From contig NZ_BJZU01000027.1 in NCBI RefSeq assembly GCF_007992195.1, positions 1 through 64,000 of the forward strand: a stretch of 64,000 bases of DNA. Reading direction: 5' to 3'. Numbering within the stretch: position 1 is the first letter of the stretch; every line of letters begins with the position of its first letter. Origin of the DNA: Methylobacterium oxalidis. GTDB taxonomy: Bacteria > Pseudomonadota > Alphaproteobacteria > Rhizobiales > Beijerinckiaceae. Positions 47,801 through 54,791 of this stretch are shown one piece after another. The notes under the pieces are model-generated. The model saw only the letters and a program-made list of their open reading frames with translations. It was not told the origin of the DNA and made no database searches. A program made the position numbers and the translations under genes.

Positions 47801-48932
47801 CGGCGGGGATACGTTCACGCCGATCGGCACCTTCGTCGGCACCAGCCTCCTGATGAGCACCATCACCCTCGAGGGCTCGCAGGACGACGACGTGGTCGAC
47901 ATCTCCGGGCTCACCTCGGAGCACCGGGTCGTCTTCCGCACCAACGGCGGCAACGACAGCGTCGTCGGCACGCTGCGCCAGCAGGACGTGATCGAGCTGG
48001 CCGAGGGCCTCGCGCCCGACACCTGCGAGACCACGGAGAACGAGGACGGCACCGAGACGGTGTCCGGCGGCGGCCACAGCGTCACCTACGGGACCGACGG
48101 CAACCCGGTGGTGCGCGGCGAGACCGAGTGGGAGGACCCGAGCGACGACCACCCCTCGATGTACCACCAGCGCGAGCATTTCGGCAGCGTCAGCCACGAC
48201 GCGCACAGCGCCGCGGGCGAGGTCTACGCCCTCTACGACGCCGTGCTCGGCCGGGCCTCCGACATGGGCGGACAGGGGTACTGGACGGAGGCGCGCGCCG
48301 CCGGACTGTCCCTGCACGACATCGCCGAGCGCTTCCTCGGCTCCGACGAGGGCAAGGGGCACCACGGCGTGGCGGACGACCGCGCCTTCATCGAGGGCCT
48401 CTACCACACGGCGCTCGGCCGCGAGGGCGAGGATGCGGGCGTCGACGCCTGGCTCAGTGCCCTCGGGAACGGGATGTCGCGCGCCGACGTGGTGCTCGGC
48501 TTCGCCTTCTCGCAGGAGAACCTCGACGGGCTGAAGTCGGTGTTCGAGCACGGCGTGTTCACGGCCGACAAGGACGCGAGCGACGCGGCGCGGCTCTACT
48601 ACGGCCTCCTCGACCGGGCACCCGATGCAAAGGGCCTCCAGGACTGGGCCGCCGGCATGAAGGCGGGCCTGTCCGACGTCGCCGCCGCCGAGGGCTTCCT
48701 CAACTCGGCCGAGTACAAGGCCAAGTACGCGAACCTCTCCAACGAGGACTTCGTGGACTGCCTCTACAAGAACGCGCTCGGCCGCCACGCGGAGGACGAG
48801 GGCCTGGAGAGCTGGACCGCGGCCCTCGAGAACGGAGCCTCCCGCGCCTCGGTGGCGGCCGGCATCGCCCTCAGCACGGAAGCCCAGAACTGCCTGCTCT
48901 CCCAGATCGAGGACGGCTGGCAGCTCATCTGA
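41892..48932 (+). CDS. Giant animal-type heme peroxidase with RTX repeats and DUF4214 tail, 2346 aa
   Basis: A peroxidase of the animal (peroxidase-cyclooxygenase) superfamily: distal FFDHGLD with His396, GDGRGNENIGLSAVHHVFHS with the catalytic Arg region, proximal YRFGHS with His760, and NIARGRDTGIPPLN. An Ala-rich helical segment (about 180-360) is inserted before the distal His. Then follow RTX nonapeptide repeats (about 1126-1296, 1430, 1726-1890), an Ig-like stretch (1610-1700) and four DUF4214 repeats (about 2097-2346). RTX-bearing bacterial relatives include the manganese-oxidising MopA proteins, so extracellular Mn(II) or halide oxidation is plausible. Start ATG 41892 follows GGGAGG. 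No type I secretion genes are in the window. Confidence 0.9.
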   Translation: MVALVRHDLEFILRQIKIAEANSEAHSGAQAQALTQIYVDANGNVVASTAPEAALAISHPLAPYGLRTVDGSYNNLIAGRDQWGAADNPFPRITDPYWRNETDDSLVFGPGTVLTDGNYGEMGAPPAPTRGLGGGTVVDADPRIISNLIVDQTLNNPAAVYAALIHSGYSGAALNTALKEIIAAKEALDEAKADAAAAGQPIATLQAALTAAQQADAAAKAALTTAQSVAAADAAAHATALLAVTAAEQAVTGANAALAALRTDATDDALQATEIQNAETAVAAAQANLTAAVGAATPLGTTAAASAQVAATAATTASQAATSLVAAQQALSQAQNASGAATVAVEAAEDALADLLAEHAITMDGQSVVIPNVSPDEGLSAPYNSWFTLFGQFFDHGLDLVTKGGNGTIYIPLQPDDPLYVPGSPTNFMVLTRAPEGADNLTTPWVDQNQTYTSSASHQLFLREYAMVDGKPLATGKLLEGDRGLATWADVKEQARMKLGIELSDTDVANIPLFRMDAYGEFVRGPNGLPQMVVSLGADGKFGGTGADADQFVEGSLANPISTANAVRTGHAFLDDIAHAAVPGTLYDHDGNPATAMVAVQADADSVAGNTIGLDSRGNKVAYDNELLDAHYITGDGRGNENIGLSAVHHVFHSEHNHMVQQVKDIALASGDLAFLNEWLRVDVTAMPTTQAAIDALQWDGERLFQSARFTTEMQYQHLVFEEFARKVQPDVDVFVFNPSIDINPAIFAEFAHVVYRFGHSMLRETVDQIDADGVKDPMKLFDAFLNPLAFGSETIDHDTAAGAIVRGMTSQVGNEIDEFVTHVLRNQLVGIPLDLAALNIARGRDTGIPPLNIARAQFRDAANGDSQLDPYTSWTDFALNLKNPASIVNFVAAYGTHASITAATNSEAKRDAAMKLVFGDETLTGPAKIAFDADRAAFLNARGAYANDAKLGGLNDVDLWVGGMAEKKMAFGGMLGSTFSFIFELQLENLQNADRFYYLSRVQGLNFLNELENNSFAKMVLNNTDLGETGYALPGDIFSTPDHTLYMDANVQAKFGYADPVQDDPFLEALGPMVERRDAAGNLIEYLKNADGTFVRDAAGKVVPVDPADSAVASYIRVNTNDHVLIQGTNGNDHIIAGGGDDSVWGRDGDDRIEAGYGVDKIHGGKGDDIITNSGTDIGEVDMFHGEEGNDVIHAGSGLALVFGNQGQDFIITGPDGKEAFGGTGNDFILGGEGADFLLGNEGDDWIEAGNGFDTTAGDNSELFFNSSIIGHDVMFAGENEHDFDAESGDDIMVQGESVMRNEGMWGFDWAIHKFHNQGADDDLTRPIFTTDQQDILRDRFDAVEALSGWDQNDLLKGDNRGEPDPAAEPEVGENPNLAAAENTMVKHELTQAGVDRIAGLRAVLGDWVTAPTAGDREAQIAFDDGNILLGGGGSDVIEGRGGNDVIDGDRWLNVRILIEKGGVRYTADGMAKKVYLESDLVEGVLKPGAVAQFGGTTLDALMLSRTLNPGQLSIVREVVKDDGRTPAGTLDNDVAVYSDVVDNYSFGRNSDGSIRVSHDVLSAGIVISDGVDKLWNVETLRFSNGNGGTVDFSVRQLVNFPATGAPVIVDPTPTNGQVSPTEGQPLSVNTAGIQDENGLGTFSYRWERSTDNGATWIAVTGAAGAGATFTPNEGVLGFGSQVGNILRVGVTFTDGDGHSETLFSAPTGVVGDRWDAIPLVSNTFNGTTGDDIANGTSGFFGLGANDTLNGNAGNDVLNGAGGTDTLNGGAGDDRLDGGAGTDTAVYAGNVRGFTFGLNGSGQLVVTDLSGAEGVDTLTTIEQLRFAGTTYALINGANTGTTPAGSANADIILGHGGNDTLTGNGGNDVLVGGAGNDTVNGGAGNDTLLWRVGDGRDFMDGGTNTDTVHIAGDSSAETFRVYSRAAATDAGITGLNTNTEIVITRNGTNNASIIAELDNIEEIVITGFGGGDTFTPIGTFVGTSLLMSTITLEGSQDDDVVDISGLTSEHRVVFRTNGGNDSVVGTLRQQDVIELAEGLAPDTCETTENEDGTETVSGGGHSVTYGTDGNPVVRGETEWEDPSDDHPSMYHQREHFGSVSHDAHSAAGEVYALYDAVLGRASDMGGQGYWTEARAAGLSLHDIAERFLGSDEGKGHHGVADDRAFIEGLYHTALGREGEDAGVDAWLSALGNGMSRADVVLGFAFSQENLDGLKSVFEHGVFTADKDASDAARLYYGLLDRAPDAKGLQDWAAGMKAGLSDVAAAEGFLNSAEYKAKYANLSNEDFVDCLYKNALGRHAEDEGLESWTAALENGASRASVAAGIALSTEAQNCLLSQIEDGWQLI

Positions 48933-48963
48933 GGCGGGCCCGACGGGCCCCGGTGCCGGCCGG

Positions 48964-49004
48964 ACCGGCGCCGGGACCCGACCGGCGCCGGGACCCGACC
49001 GGCG
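48964..49004. repeat. Short tandem repeat, 17-base unit
   Basis: ACCGGCGCCGGGACCCG occurs twice without gap (48964-48980 and 48981-48997) and begins a third time (48998-49004). It lies just after the stop of the first peroxidase gene, before its terminator hairpin. It is self-complementary in part and may fold, but no function is evident. Confidence 0.8.
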
Positions 49005-49023
49005 AGGCGTCCGACGAAGAACC

Positions 49024-49056
49024 TGCGAGGCGGGCGGATCATCCGTCCGCCTCGCA
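49024..49056 (+). terminator. Terminator hairpin of peroxidase 1 gene
   Basis: A long stem pairs TGCGAGGCGGGCGG (49024-49037) with CCGTCCGCCTCGCA (49043-49056), with one G-T wobble, closing a five-base loop. It sits 92 bases after the stop codon. No long T-tract follows, but the stem is strong enough to end or protect the transcript and separates the tandem peroxidase genes. Confidence 0.65.
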
Positions 49057-49294
49057 GCATTCGTGGGTGTAGGATCACAGCAATTCTCAGAAAAATCGGT
49101 ACTAGAACCAGGATTTAATACGAGATAGCATTTCGGATTTAGGCAGAAAATACATCTATACTTCGCTTTAACGTCCCTTTAATCCTTTCGATACGTTGAG
49201 AACGACGACACCGCCCCCCGCGCAAGCCGTACCGCCTCCCGCTCCGGGAAGGCCCGAGCCGCGGGGGGACATCCCGAACCGTCAGGAGGCTGCC
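49057..49294 (+). promoter_or_regulatory. Promoter region of peroxidase 2
   Basis: The first 140 bases are AT-rich for this genome, with GGATTTAATACGAGATAG and TACATCTATACTTCG as likely promoter material. An 11-base direct repeat follows: CTTTAACGTCC (49166-49176) and CTTTAATCCTT (49177-49187), the spacing expected for one helical turn. GGAGG (49285-49289) is the ribosome binding site. Confidence 0.45.
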
Positions 49295-52255
49295 ATGGCT
49301 TCGATCGAGCAGGACCTTCCGCTGAGCCCCCTCGACGAGAGCGACGAGCGGGCGCCCGGGGCCTTCTTCCTCACGGCCCGCGACCTCGCCGGGCTCAGGA
49401 ACCTCGTCGAGGGCCGCCGGGCCTACGCGGACGACGACGACACCGACGGCGCCGCCGGCACCCGCGACCTCCTCGGCACGGGCAACAACCACGCCCATCC
49501 GGACCGGGGCTCGGCCGAGCAGCCCTTCATCCGGCTGACGGAGGCCCATTACGGGGCGCCCGAGGCCGCCACCGGCAACCGGGCCCTCAACCCCCTCTAC
49601 GACGGGCTCGACGCGCGGGCGATCAGCAACATCCTCGGGCACCAGGAGGCCGGGCTGCCGAAGGCCGGCAAGGACGCGAACATCTTCTTCATGGCCTTCG
49701 GCCAGTACTTCGACCACGGCCTCGACTTCCTGCCCAAGGGCGGCAACGGCACGATCCAGATCGGCGGCCCCGGCTCCGGCCGCGCCCCCGGCACCGACAA
49801 CCCGGCCGACCTCACCCGCGGCACGGTGAGCGGCACCGACGCCGAGGGCGTGCCGCAGCACCTCAACATGACCTCGCCCTACGTCGACCAGAACCAGGCC
49901 TACGGCTCGACCGCCCTCGTCGGCCAGTTCCTGCGGGAGAGCGACGGGGCGCGGGGCTTCGGCGCGAAGCTGCTGGCGGGCGGGATCGACCCGTCCGACC
50001 CCGGCTTCCGGCTGCTGCCGACGCTGCGCGAGCTGATCGAGCACCACTGGAACGCCGACACCCTGTTCCGCGCCGGGAGCCTGCCCGGCGGCGCCATGTC
50101 GTTCCGCGACTACTACTCGGCCTACGCCCTGCCGAGCGGGGCCACGGGCAGCCTGTTCGACGAGGCGACCGGCGCCTTCGACCCGGACGTGCTCAACGGG
50201 CTCGTGTCGAACTTCATGGGCAGCGGGCACCCGCTCCTCCTCGACACCAACCCCTACATGAACCTCCTCGACCACTACGTGGCGGGCGACGGGCGGGCGA
50301 ACGAGAACGTCTCCCTCACCGCCATGCACACGATCTGGGCGCGCAACCACAATTTCCACGTCGAGACGCTGGAGGCGGCGGGCTTCGCGGGCAGCCCCGA
50401 GGCGGTGTTCGAGGCCGCCAAGATGATCAACGAGGCGGAGTACCAGCGCGTCGTCTTCGACGAGTTCGCCGACATGCTGATCGGCGGCATCCGCGGCACG
50501 GGCAGCCACGGCCACGCGGGCTACAACCCGGAGGCCGAGGCCAGCATCTCGCACGAGTTCGCCGCCGCCGTGTACCGGGTCGGCCACTCGCTGATCGGCC
50601 AGACCCTGACGATCCTCAACCCGGACGGCACCACCCGGGACGTGCCGCTCTTCGACGCCTTCCTCAACCCGACGAACGATCCGGGCGCCTTCGCCGGCCC
50701 CCTGCCCCGCGGGTACGTGCCCCAGCCCGGCTTCGAGCAGATCGGCGCCGGCGCCGTCCTCGGCGGCATCGTCGGCCAGGCGGCCGAGGAGGTCGACTTC
50801 AACATCGTGGACGCGGTCCGCAACGACCTCGTGCGCATCAACGCGGACCTGTTCGCCTTCAACGTGGCGCGCGGGCGCGACGTCGGCCTCGGCTCCCTGA
50901 ACCAGGTGCGGATGGACCTCGCGGGCTCGCAGGACCCCTACGTGCGGGAGGCGGTCGACTTCGCCGGCCGCGCGAACCTGACCCCTTACGCCTCCTGGGA
51001 GGATTTCCAGGACCGGAACGGCCTCAGCGACGCCGTGATCGCGCAGTTCCGCCAAGCCTACCCGGACCTCGTGCTGCGCGAGCCCGCCGCCCTCGCGGCC
51101 TTCGAGGCGGCCAACCCCGACATCGCCCTGCGCGACGGCCCCGACGGCGCCAAGGTCGTCAAGGGCATCGACCGGGTCGACCTCTGGGTCGGGGGCCTCG
51201 CCGAGAGGCACGTGAACGACGGCCTCGTCGGCGAGACCTTCTGGGTGGTGCTGCACGAGCAGTTCGACCGCCTGCAGGAGGCGGACCGGTTCTACTATCT
51301 CGACCGGTTCGACAACTTCGACTTCTACGAGGATTTCGTCGACGGCCAGAACTTCTCCGACATTGTCGCCCGCAACACGAGCCTCCGGAACCTGCCCGAG
51401 CACATCTTCCGCAGCGCCGACGGCGAGGACGACATCCATATCGGCGCGCCGGGCGACGGCGACCCTTACGCGGGCCAGCCGCAGATGCACCACCGCGGGC
51501 ATTTCGGCGAGGTCAGCCACAAGGTCCACAGCGCCGCGGGCGAGGTCCACCTCCTCTACGACGCCGTGCTCGACCGCGACGGGGACGTGGGCGGCCAGCA
51601 ATCCTGGACGCAGGCGCGCAAGGACGGGATGTCCCTGCGCGACATGGCGGAGGGCTTCCTCGATTCCGAGGAGGGCCGGGGGCACCACGGCATGGACGAC
51701 GACCGCGCCTTCGTCGAGGGCCTCTACCGCATCGCGCTCGGCCGCGAGGGCGAGGCGGGCGGGGTCGCCTACTGGACGGACGCGATCGAGGACGGGATGT
51801 CGCGCGCCGACGTGGTGCTCGGCTTCGCCTTCTCGCAGGAGAACCTCCAGGATCTCCGCATCGAATTCGAGCACGGCGTGTTCACGGCCGACGCGGACGC
51901 GAGCGACGCGGCGCGGCTCTACCACGGCCTCCTCGACCGGGCGCCCGACGCGCGGGGCCTCGACGCCTGGACGGGCGCGATGAAGGCGGGCCTGTCCGAC
52001 ATCGCCGCGGCCGAGCGCTTCCTCGACTCGGCCGAGTACAGGGCCCGGTACGCGAACCTGTCCGACGAGGACTTCGTGGACTGCCTCTACGAGAACGCGC
52101 TCGGCCGCCACGCGGAGGAGGCGGGGCTCGCGAGCTGGATGCGGGCTCTCGAGGACGGCGCCTCCCGCGCCGCGGTGGCGGTCGGCATCGCCCTCAGCCC
52201 GGAGGCGGAGAACCACCTGATGCCGCGCATCGAGGAGGGCTGGCACCTCGCCTGA
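49295..52255 (+). CDS. Animal-type heme peroxidase with DUF4214 tail, 986 aa
   Basis: The peroxidase core has distal YFDHGLD with His141, RANENVSLTAMHTIWARNHN, proximal YRVGHS with His431 and NVARGRDVGLGSLN. Unlike its upstream neighbour it has no Ala-rich insertion and no RTX repeats; the core passes directly into four DUF4214 repeats (about 735-986). That tail is nearly the same as the tail of the 2346-residue protein, including 56 identical bases, while the peroxidase cores are much more diverged. I chose ATG 49295 because GGAGG lies five bases upstream. Likely exported; substrate unknown. Confidence 0.9.
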   Translation: MASIEQDLPLSPLDESDERAPGAFFLTARDLAGLRNLVEGRRAYADDDDTDGAAGTRDLLGTGNNHAHPDRGSAEQPFIRLTEAHYGAPEAATGNRALNPLYDGLDARAISNILGHQEAGLPKAGKDANIFFMAFGQYFDHGLDFLPKGGNGTIQIGGPGSGRAPGTDNPADLTRGTVSGTDAEGVPQHLNMTSPYVDQNQAYGSTALVGQFLRESDGARGFGAKLLAGGIDPSDPGFRLLPTLRELIEHHWNADTLFRAGSLPGGAMSFRDYYSAYALPSGATGSLFDEATGAFDPDVLNGLVSNFMGSGHPLLLDTNPYMNLLDHYVAGDGRANENVSLTAMHTIWARNHNFHVETLEAAGFAGSPEAVFEAAKMINEAEYQRVVFDEFADMLIGGIRGTGSHGHAGYNPEAEASISHEFAAAVYRVGHSLIGQTLTILNPDGTTRDVPLFDAFLNPTNDPGAFAGPLPRGYVPQPGFEQIGAGAVLGGIVGQAAEEVDFNIVDAVRNDLVRINADLFAFNVARGRDVGLGSLNQVRMDLAGSQDPYVREAVDFAGRANLTPYASWEDFQDRNGLSDAVIAQFRQAYPDLVLREPAALAAFEAANPDIALRDGPDGAKVVKGIDRVDLWVGGLAERHVNDGLVGETFWVVLHEQFDRLQEADRFYYLDRFDNFDFYEDFVDGQNFSDIVARNTSLRNLPEHIFRSADGEDDIHIGAPGDGDPYAGQPQMHHRGHFGEVSHKVHSAAGEVHLLYDAVLDRDGDVGGQQSWTQARKDGMSLRDMAEGFLDSEEGRGHHGMDDDRAFVEGLYRIALGREGEAGGVAYWTDAIEDGMSRADVVLGFAFSQENLQDLRIEFEHGVFTADADASDAARLYHGLLDRAPDARGLDAWTGAMKAGLSDIAAAERFLDSAEYRARYANLSDEDFVDCLYENALGRHAEEAGLASWMRALEDGASRAAVAVGIALSPEAENHLMPRIEEGWHLA

Positions 52256-52485
52256 GGCCCGCGCCGAGCCCGGCCCCGAGCCTCGCGCGCCGACACGAGA
52301 CCTGGTCGCGATCCCGTCGCCGCGGGACCGCGATCCCTTCTACCCGAACCCGAACCTGCCCGCTTCTCCCCGCCCCTCTCCCGCGAGCCGTCCGTGCCGA
52401 CCGACCCTCCGCGCTCCGATCGAGATTCCGGCGATCCACGGGCCGCTCTCCCGTGCCGGGCCCGCCCGCCCGCCGGCCCCGGCCG

Positions 52486-52722
52486 ATGAGCGACCCCGCC
52501 ACTCTCGACCGCGCCGCCTGCCTCGACGAGCAGATCTCGTTCGCGCTGCGCACCGCCGCCGCCGTCCACGAGGAGCACGGCAACGCGGATGCCGCCGCGT
52601 CCCTGCGCGAGCAGGCCCGCCTGCACTCGCTCCGGGCGACGCGGCTGCGGGCGCTCTCCGAGGTCCGCTCCGCGGAAGCCGCGGAGGTGGTCGCCGTCGT
52701 GGTCGCCCGGCAAGGTGCCTGA
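52486..52722 (+). CDS. Hypothetical protein, 78 aa
   Basis: Start ATG 52486 is picked from composition, since residues before it in the frame are Pro/Arg-rich; the ribosome binding site is weak. The protein is helical and Ala/Arg/Glu-rich (DEQISFALRTAAAVHEEHGN, then LREQARLHSLRATRLRALSE). It lies alone between the second peroxidase gene and the symporter pair. Not recognised. Confidence 0.45.
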   Translation: MSDPATLDRAACLDEQISFALRTAAAVHEEHGNADAAASLREQARLHSLRATRLRALSEVRSAEAAEVVAVVVARQGA

Positions 52723-52856
52723 GGCCGGCGCGTGAGGCCGGCGGATCCCGTGCATCTCCCGTGCATCGGGGGCGGACGCGAGGTTTACGCCGGCCGGCCC
52801 TGCCGCCATTCTCGCGCGCCGGCGGAGGGCCGGGCACGGGACGGAGCGGATCGCGG

Positions 52857-53120
52857 ATGAGGTGGGTGAGATGGCTGGCGCTCCTGCCCTTCCTCGGCAT
52901 GCTCGGCGGGCCCTTCGTCCTGAACCGCGTCACGCCCCTCGTCCTCGGGCTGCCGATGCTGCTCGCCTGGCTCGTCTTCTGCGTGCTGATGACCTCGGTC
53001 ATCATGGGCGTGATCTACCTGTGCGACCCCGAGAACCGGGCGGCGGACCGGGCGGCTGACCCGGCGGACCGGGCCGGCGCCGGGGCGGGGACCGGGGCGG
53101 GCACGGGAGACGCCCGATGA
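52857..53120 (+). CDS. DUF3311 family membrane protein, 87 aa
   Basis: Two membrane helices (about residues 4-24 and 30-55, including PLVLGLPMLLAWLVFCVLMT and IYLCDPENR) match the small DUF3311 proteins that accompany sodium:solute symporters. Start ATG 52857 follows ACGGAGCGGA. It overlaps the symporter start by ATGA. The last 30 residues are low-complexity Ala/Gly/Asp. It is probably a partner or assembly subunit of the symporter. Confidence 0.8.
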   Translation: MRWVRWLALLPFLGMLGGPFVLNRVTPLVLGLPMLLAWLVFCVLMTSVIMGVIYLCDPENRAADRAADPADRAGAGAGTGAGTGDAR

Positions 53121-54565
53121 GCGTCGCCCTCCTCATCATCGCGGGCGCCTTCGTGGGCGCCCTCCTGCTCGGGATCCGCGCCCGCGCCGGCCGGGAGATG
53201 AGCCTGGAGCAGTGGACGGTGGGCGGGCGCGGCTTCGGCACGATGCTCGTCTTCCTGCTGATGGCGGGCGAGATCTACACCACCTTCACGTTCCTCGGCG
53301 GCTCGGGCTGGGCCTACGGCAAGGGCGGGCCGGCCTACTACATCCTCTGCTACCTGACGCTTCTCTACGTCGTCTCCTACTGGCTGCTGCCGCCGATCTG
53401 GCGCTACGCCAAGGAGCACCGACTGTTCTCGCAGCCCGACTTCTTCGCCGCGAAGTACGGGAGCCCGACGCTGGGCCTCGTGGTGGCCCTCGTCGGCCTC
53501 GTCGCCCTCGTCCCCTACCTCGTGCTGCAGCTCAAGGGGCTCGGCATCATCGTCTCGACGGCCTCCTACGGCGCCGTCCCGCCGACGCTCGCGATCCTGC
53601 TCGGCGCCGCGGCGGTCACCGCCTACGTCACGGTCTCGGGGGTGCACGGCTCGGCCTGGACCGCGGTGATCAAGGACCTGATGATCCTGTTCGTGGTCCT
53701 GTTCCTCGGGATCTACCTGCCCCTGCACTACTACGGCGGGTTCGCCGCGATGTTCGAGGCGATCGAGGCGGCCAAGCCCGGCTTCCTGGCGCTGCCCGAG
53801 CGCGGCCAGTCGCCGACCTGGTTCGCCTCGACGACGCTGCTGACGGCGCTCGGCGGCTACATGTGGCCGCACGTCTTCGTGTCGATCTACACGGCGGGCG
53901 ACGCGCGCTCCTTCCGGCGCAACGCCGTGCTGCTGCCCGTCTACCAGCTCATCCTGCTGTTCGTGCTCATGGTGGGCTTCGCGGCGGTGCTGCAGGTGCC
54001 GGGGCTCACGGGGGCGGACGTCGACCTCGCCCTGTTCAAGCTGGCGCTGCAGAGCTTCCCGCCCTGGTTCGTCGGCGTGATCGGCGCCACCGGCGTGCTC
54101 ACCGCCCTGGTGCCGGGCTCCATGATCCTGATGTCGGGGGCGACGCTCATGGCCAACAACGTGGTGCGCCCCCTGCGCCCGGCCGCCACCGAGGCCGAGA
54201 CGGCGCGGCTCGCCAAGCTCTGCGTGCCGGTGCTCGCCCTCGTGAGCGTCGGCGTGACGCTGCACGGCGGCGAGACCATCGTGCAGCTCCTGCTGATGGG
54301 CTACAACTTCGTGACGCAGCTCCTGCCGGCCCTCGTGGCGAGCCTGATGCGGGCCAACCCCCTCACCGCCCGCGGGGCGCTGGCCGGCATCCTCGTCGGC
54401 GTCGCCGCGGTGGCCGCGACGAGCCTCGGCGGCCTGACGCTCGCGGGCCTCTTCCCCTTCCTGCCGGGCCCCGTGCAGGACATCAACGTCGGCTTCGTGG
54501 CGCTCGCCCTCAACCTCGCCGCGGCGGGGATCGTGAGCCGCCTCGACAGGCCCCGGCGGGGGTGA
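53117..54565 (+). CDS. Sodium:solute symporter family transporter (MctP-like), 482 aa
   Basis: About thirteen membrane helices with the SSS-family signature around YTTFTFLGGSGWAYGKGGPA and GVHGSAWTAVIKDLMILFVV. The coupling to a DUF3311 gene is typical of monocarboxylate transporters such as rhizobial MctP, which import lactate, pyruvate or short amino acids, so that is the likely substrate class. Start ATG 53117 is set by the overlap with the preceding stop. No regulator lies beside it. Confidence 0.88.
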   Translation: MSVALLIIAGAFVGALLLGIRARAGREMSLEQWTVGGRGFGTMLVFLLMAGEIYTTFTFLGGSGWAYGKGGPAYYILCYLTLLYVVSYWLLPPIWRYAKEHRLFSQPDFFAAKYGSPTLGLVVALVGLVALVPYLVLQLKGLGIIVSTASYGAVPPTLAILLGAAAVTAYVTVSGVHGSAWTAVIKDLMILFVVLFLGIYLPLHYYGGFAAMFEAIEAAKPGFLALPERGQSPTWFASTTLLTALGGYMWPHVFVSIYTAGDARSFRRNAVLLPVYQLILLFVLMVGFAAVLQVPGLTGADVDLALFKLALQSFPPWFVGVIGATGVLTALVPGSMILMSGATLMANNVVRPLRPAATEAETARLAKLCVPVLALVSVGVTLHGGETIVQLLLMGYNFVTQLLPALVASLMRANPLTARGALAGILVGVAAVAATSLGGLTLAGLFPFLPGPVQDINVGFVALALNLAAAGIVSRLDRPRRG

Positions 54566-54635
54566 GACAATCCCCGCGAAGGCCGGCCCGCGCCCGTGGG
54601 GGCGTCGCGGGCGCCGGCCAGCCAGGGAGGGCGGG

Positions 54636-54746
54636 ATGTCGCCGGAACTTCGCGAGTCGCGCGCGGCGCTCATCCTGCTCGCCGTCGCCGTCCTCTCCGT
54701 CCTCGGATTCGGGGCCGTGACCCTGCTCAGCCAGATCGGCGGCTGA
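54636..54746 (+). CDS. Small membrane protein, 36 aa
   Basis: ATG 54636 has a good site upstream (GGGAGGGCGGG). The 36 residues contain one helix (LILLAVAVLSVLGFGAVTLL) after a charged start (SPELRESRAA). It lies 70 bases after the symporter stop, so it may be co-transcribed with it. Not recognised. Confidence 0.5.
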   Translation: MSPELRESRAALILLAVAVLSVLGFGAVTLLSQIGG

Positions 54747-54791
54747 GGCGCCGGGCACGCGGCCGGTGAAACGGTTGCACGGCCGGCGGCA

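Noticed and set aside
41751-48788. A 2345-codon open frame antisense to the first peroxidase gene
   Set aside because: Low-complexity Val/Arg/Glu/Gly translation without motifs; the sense strand has full peroxidase, RTX and DUF4214 signatures.
49139-52246. A 1035-codon open frame antisense to the second peroxidase gene
   Set aside because: Same explanation: no motifs, and the sense strand encodes a clear heme peroxidase.
52256-52485. Terminator after the second peroxidase gene
   Set aside because: No stem with adjacent T-tract was found; GC-rich inverted words here are short and weak.
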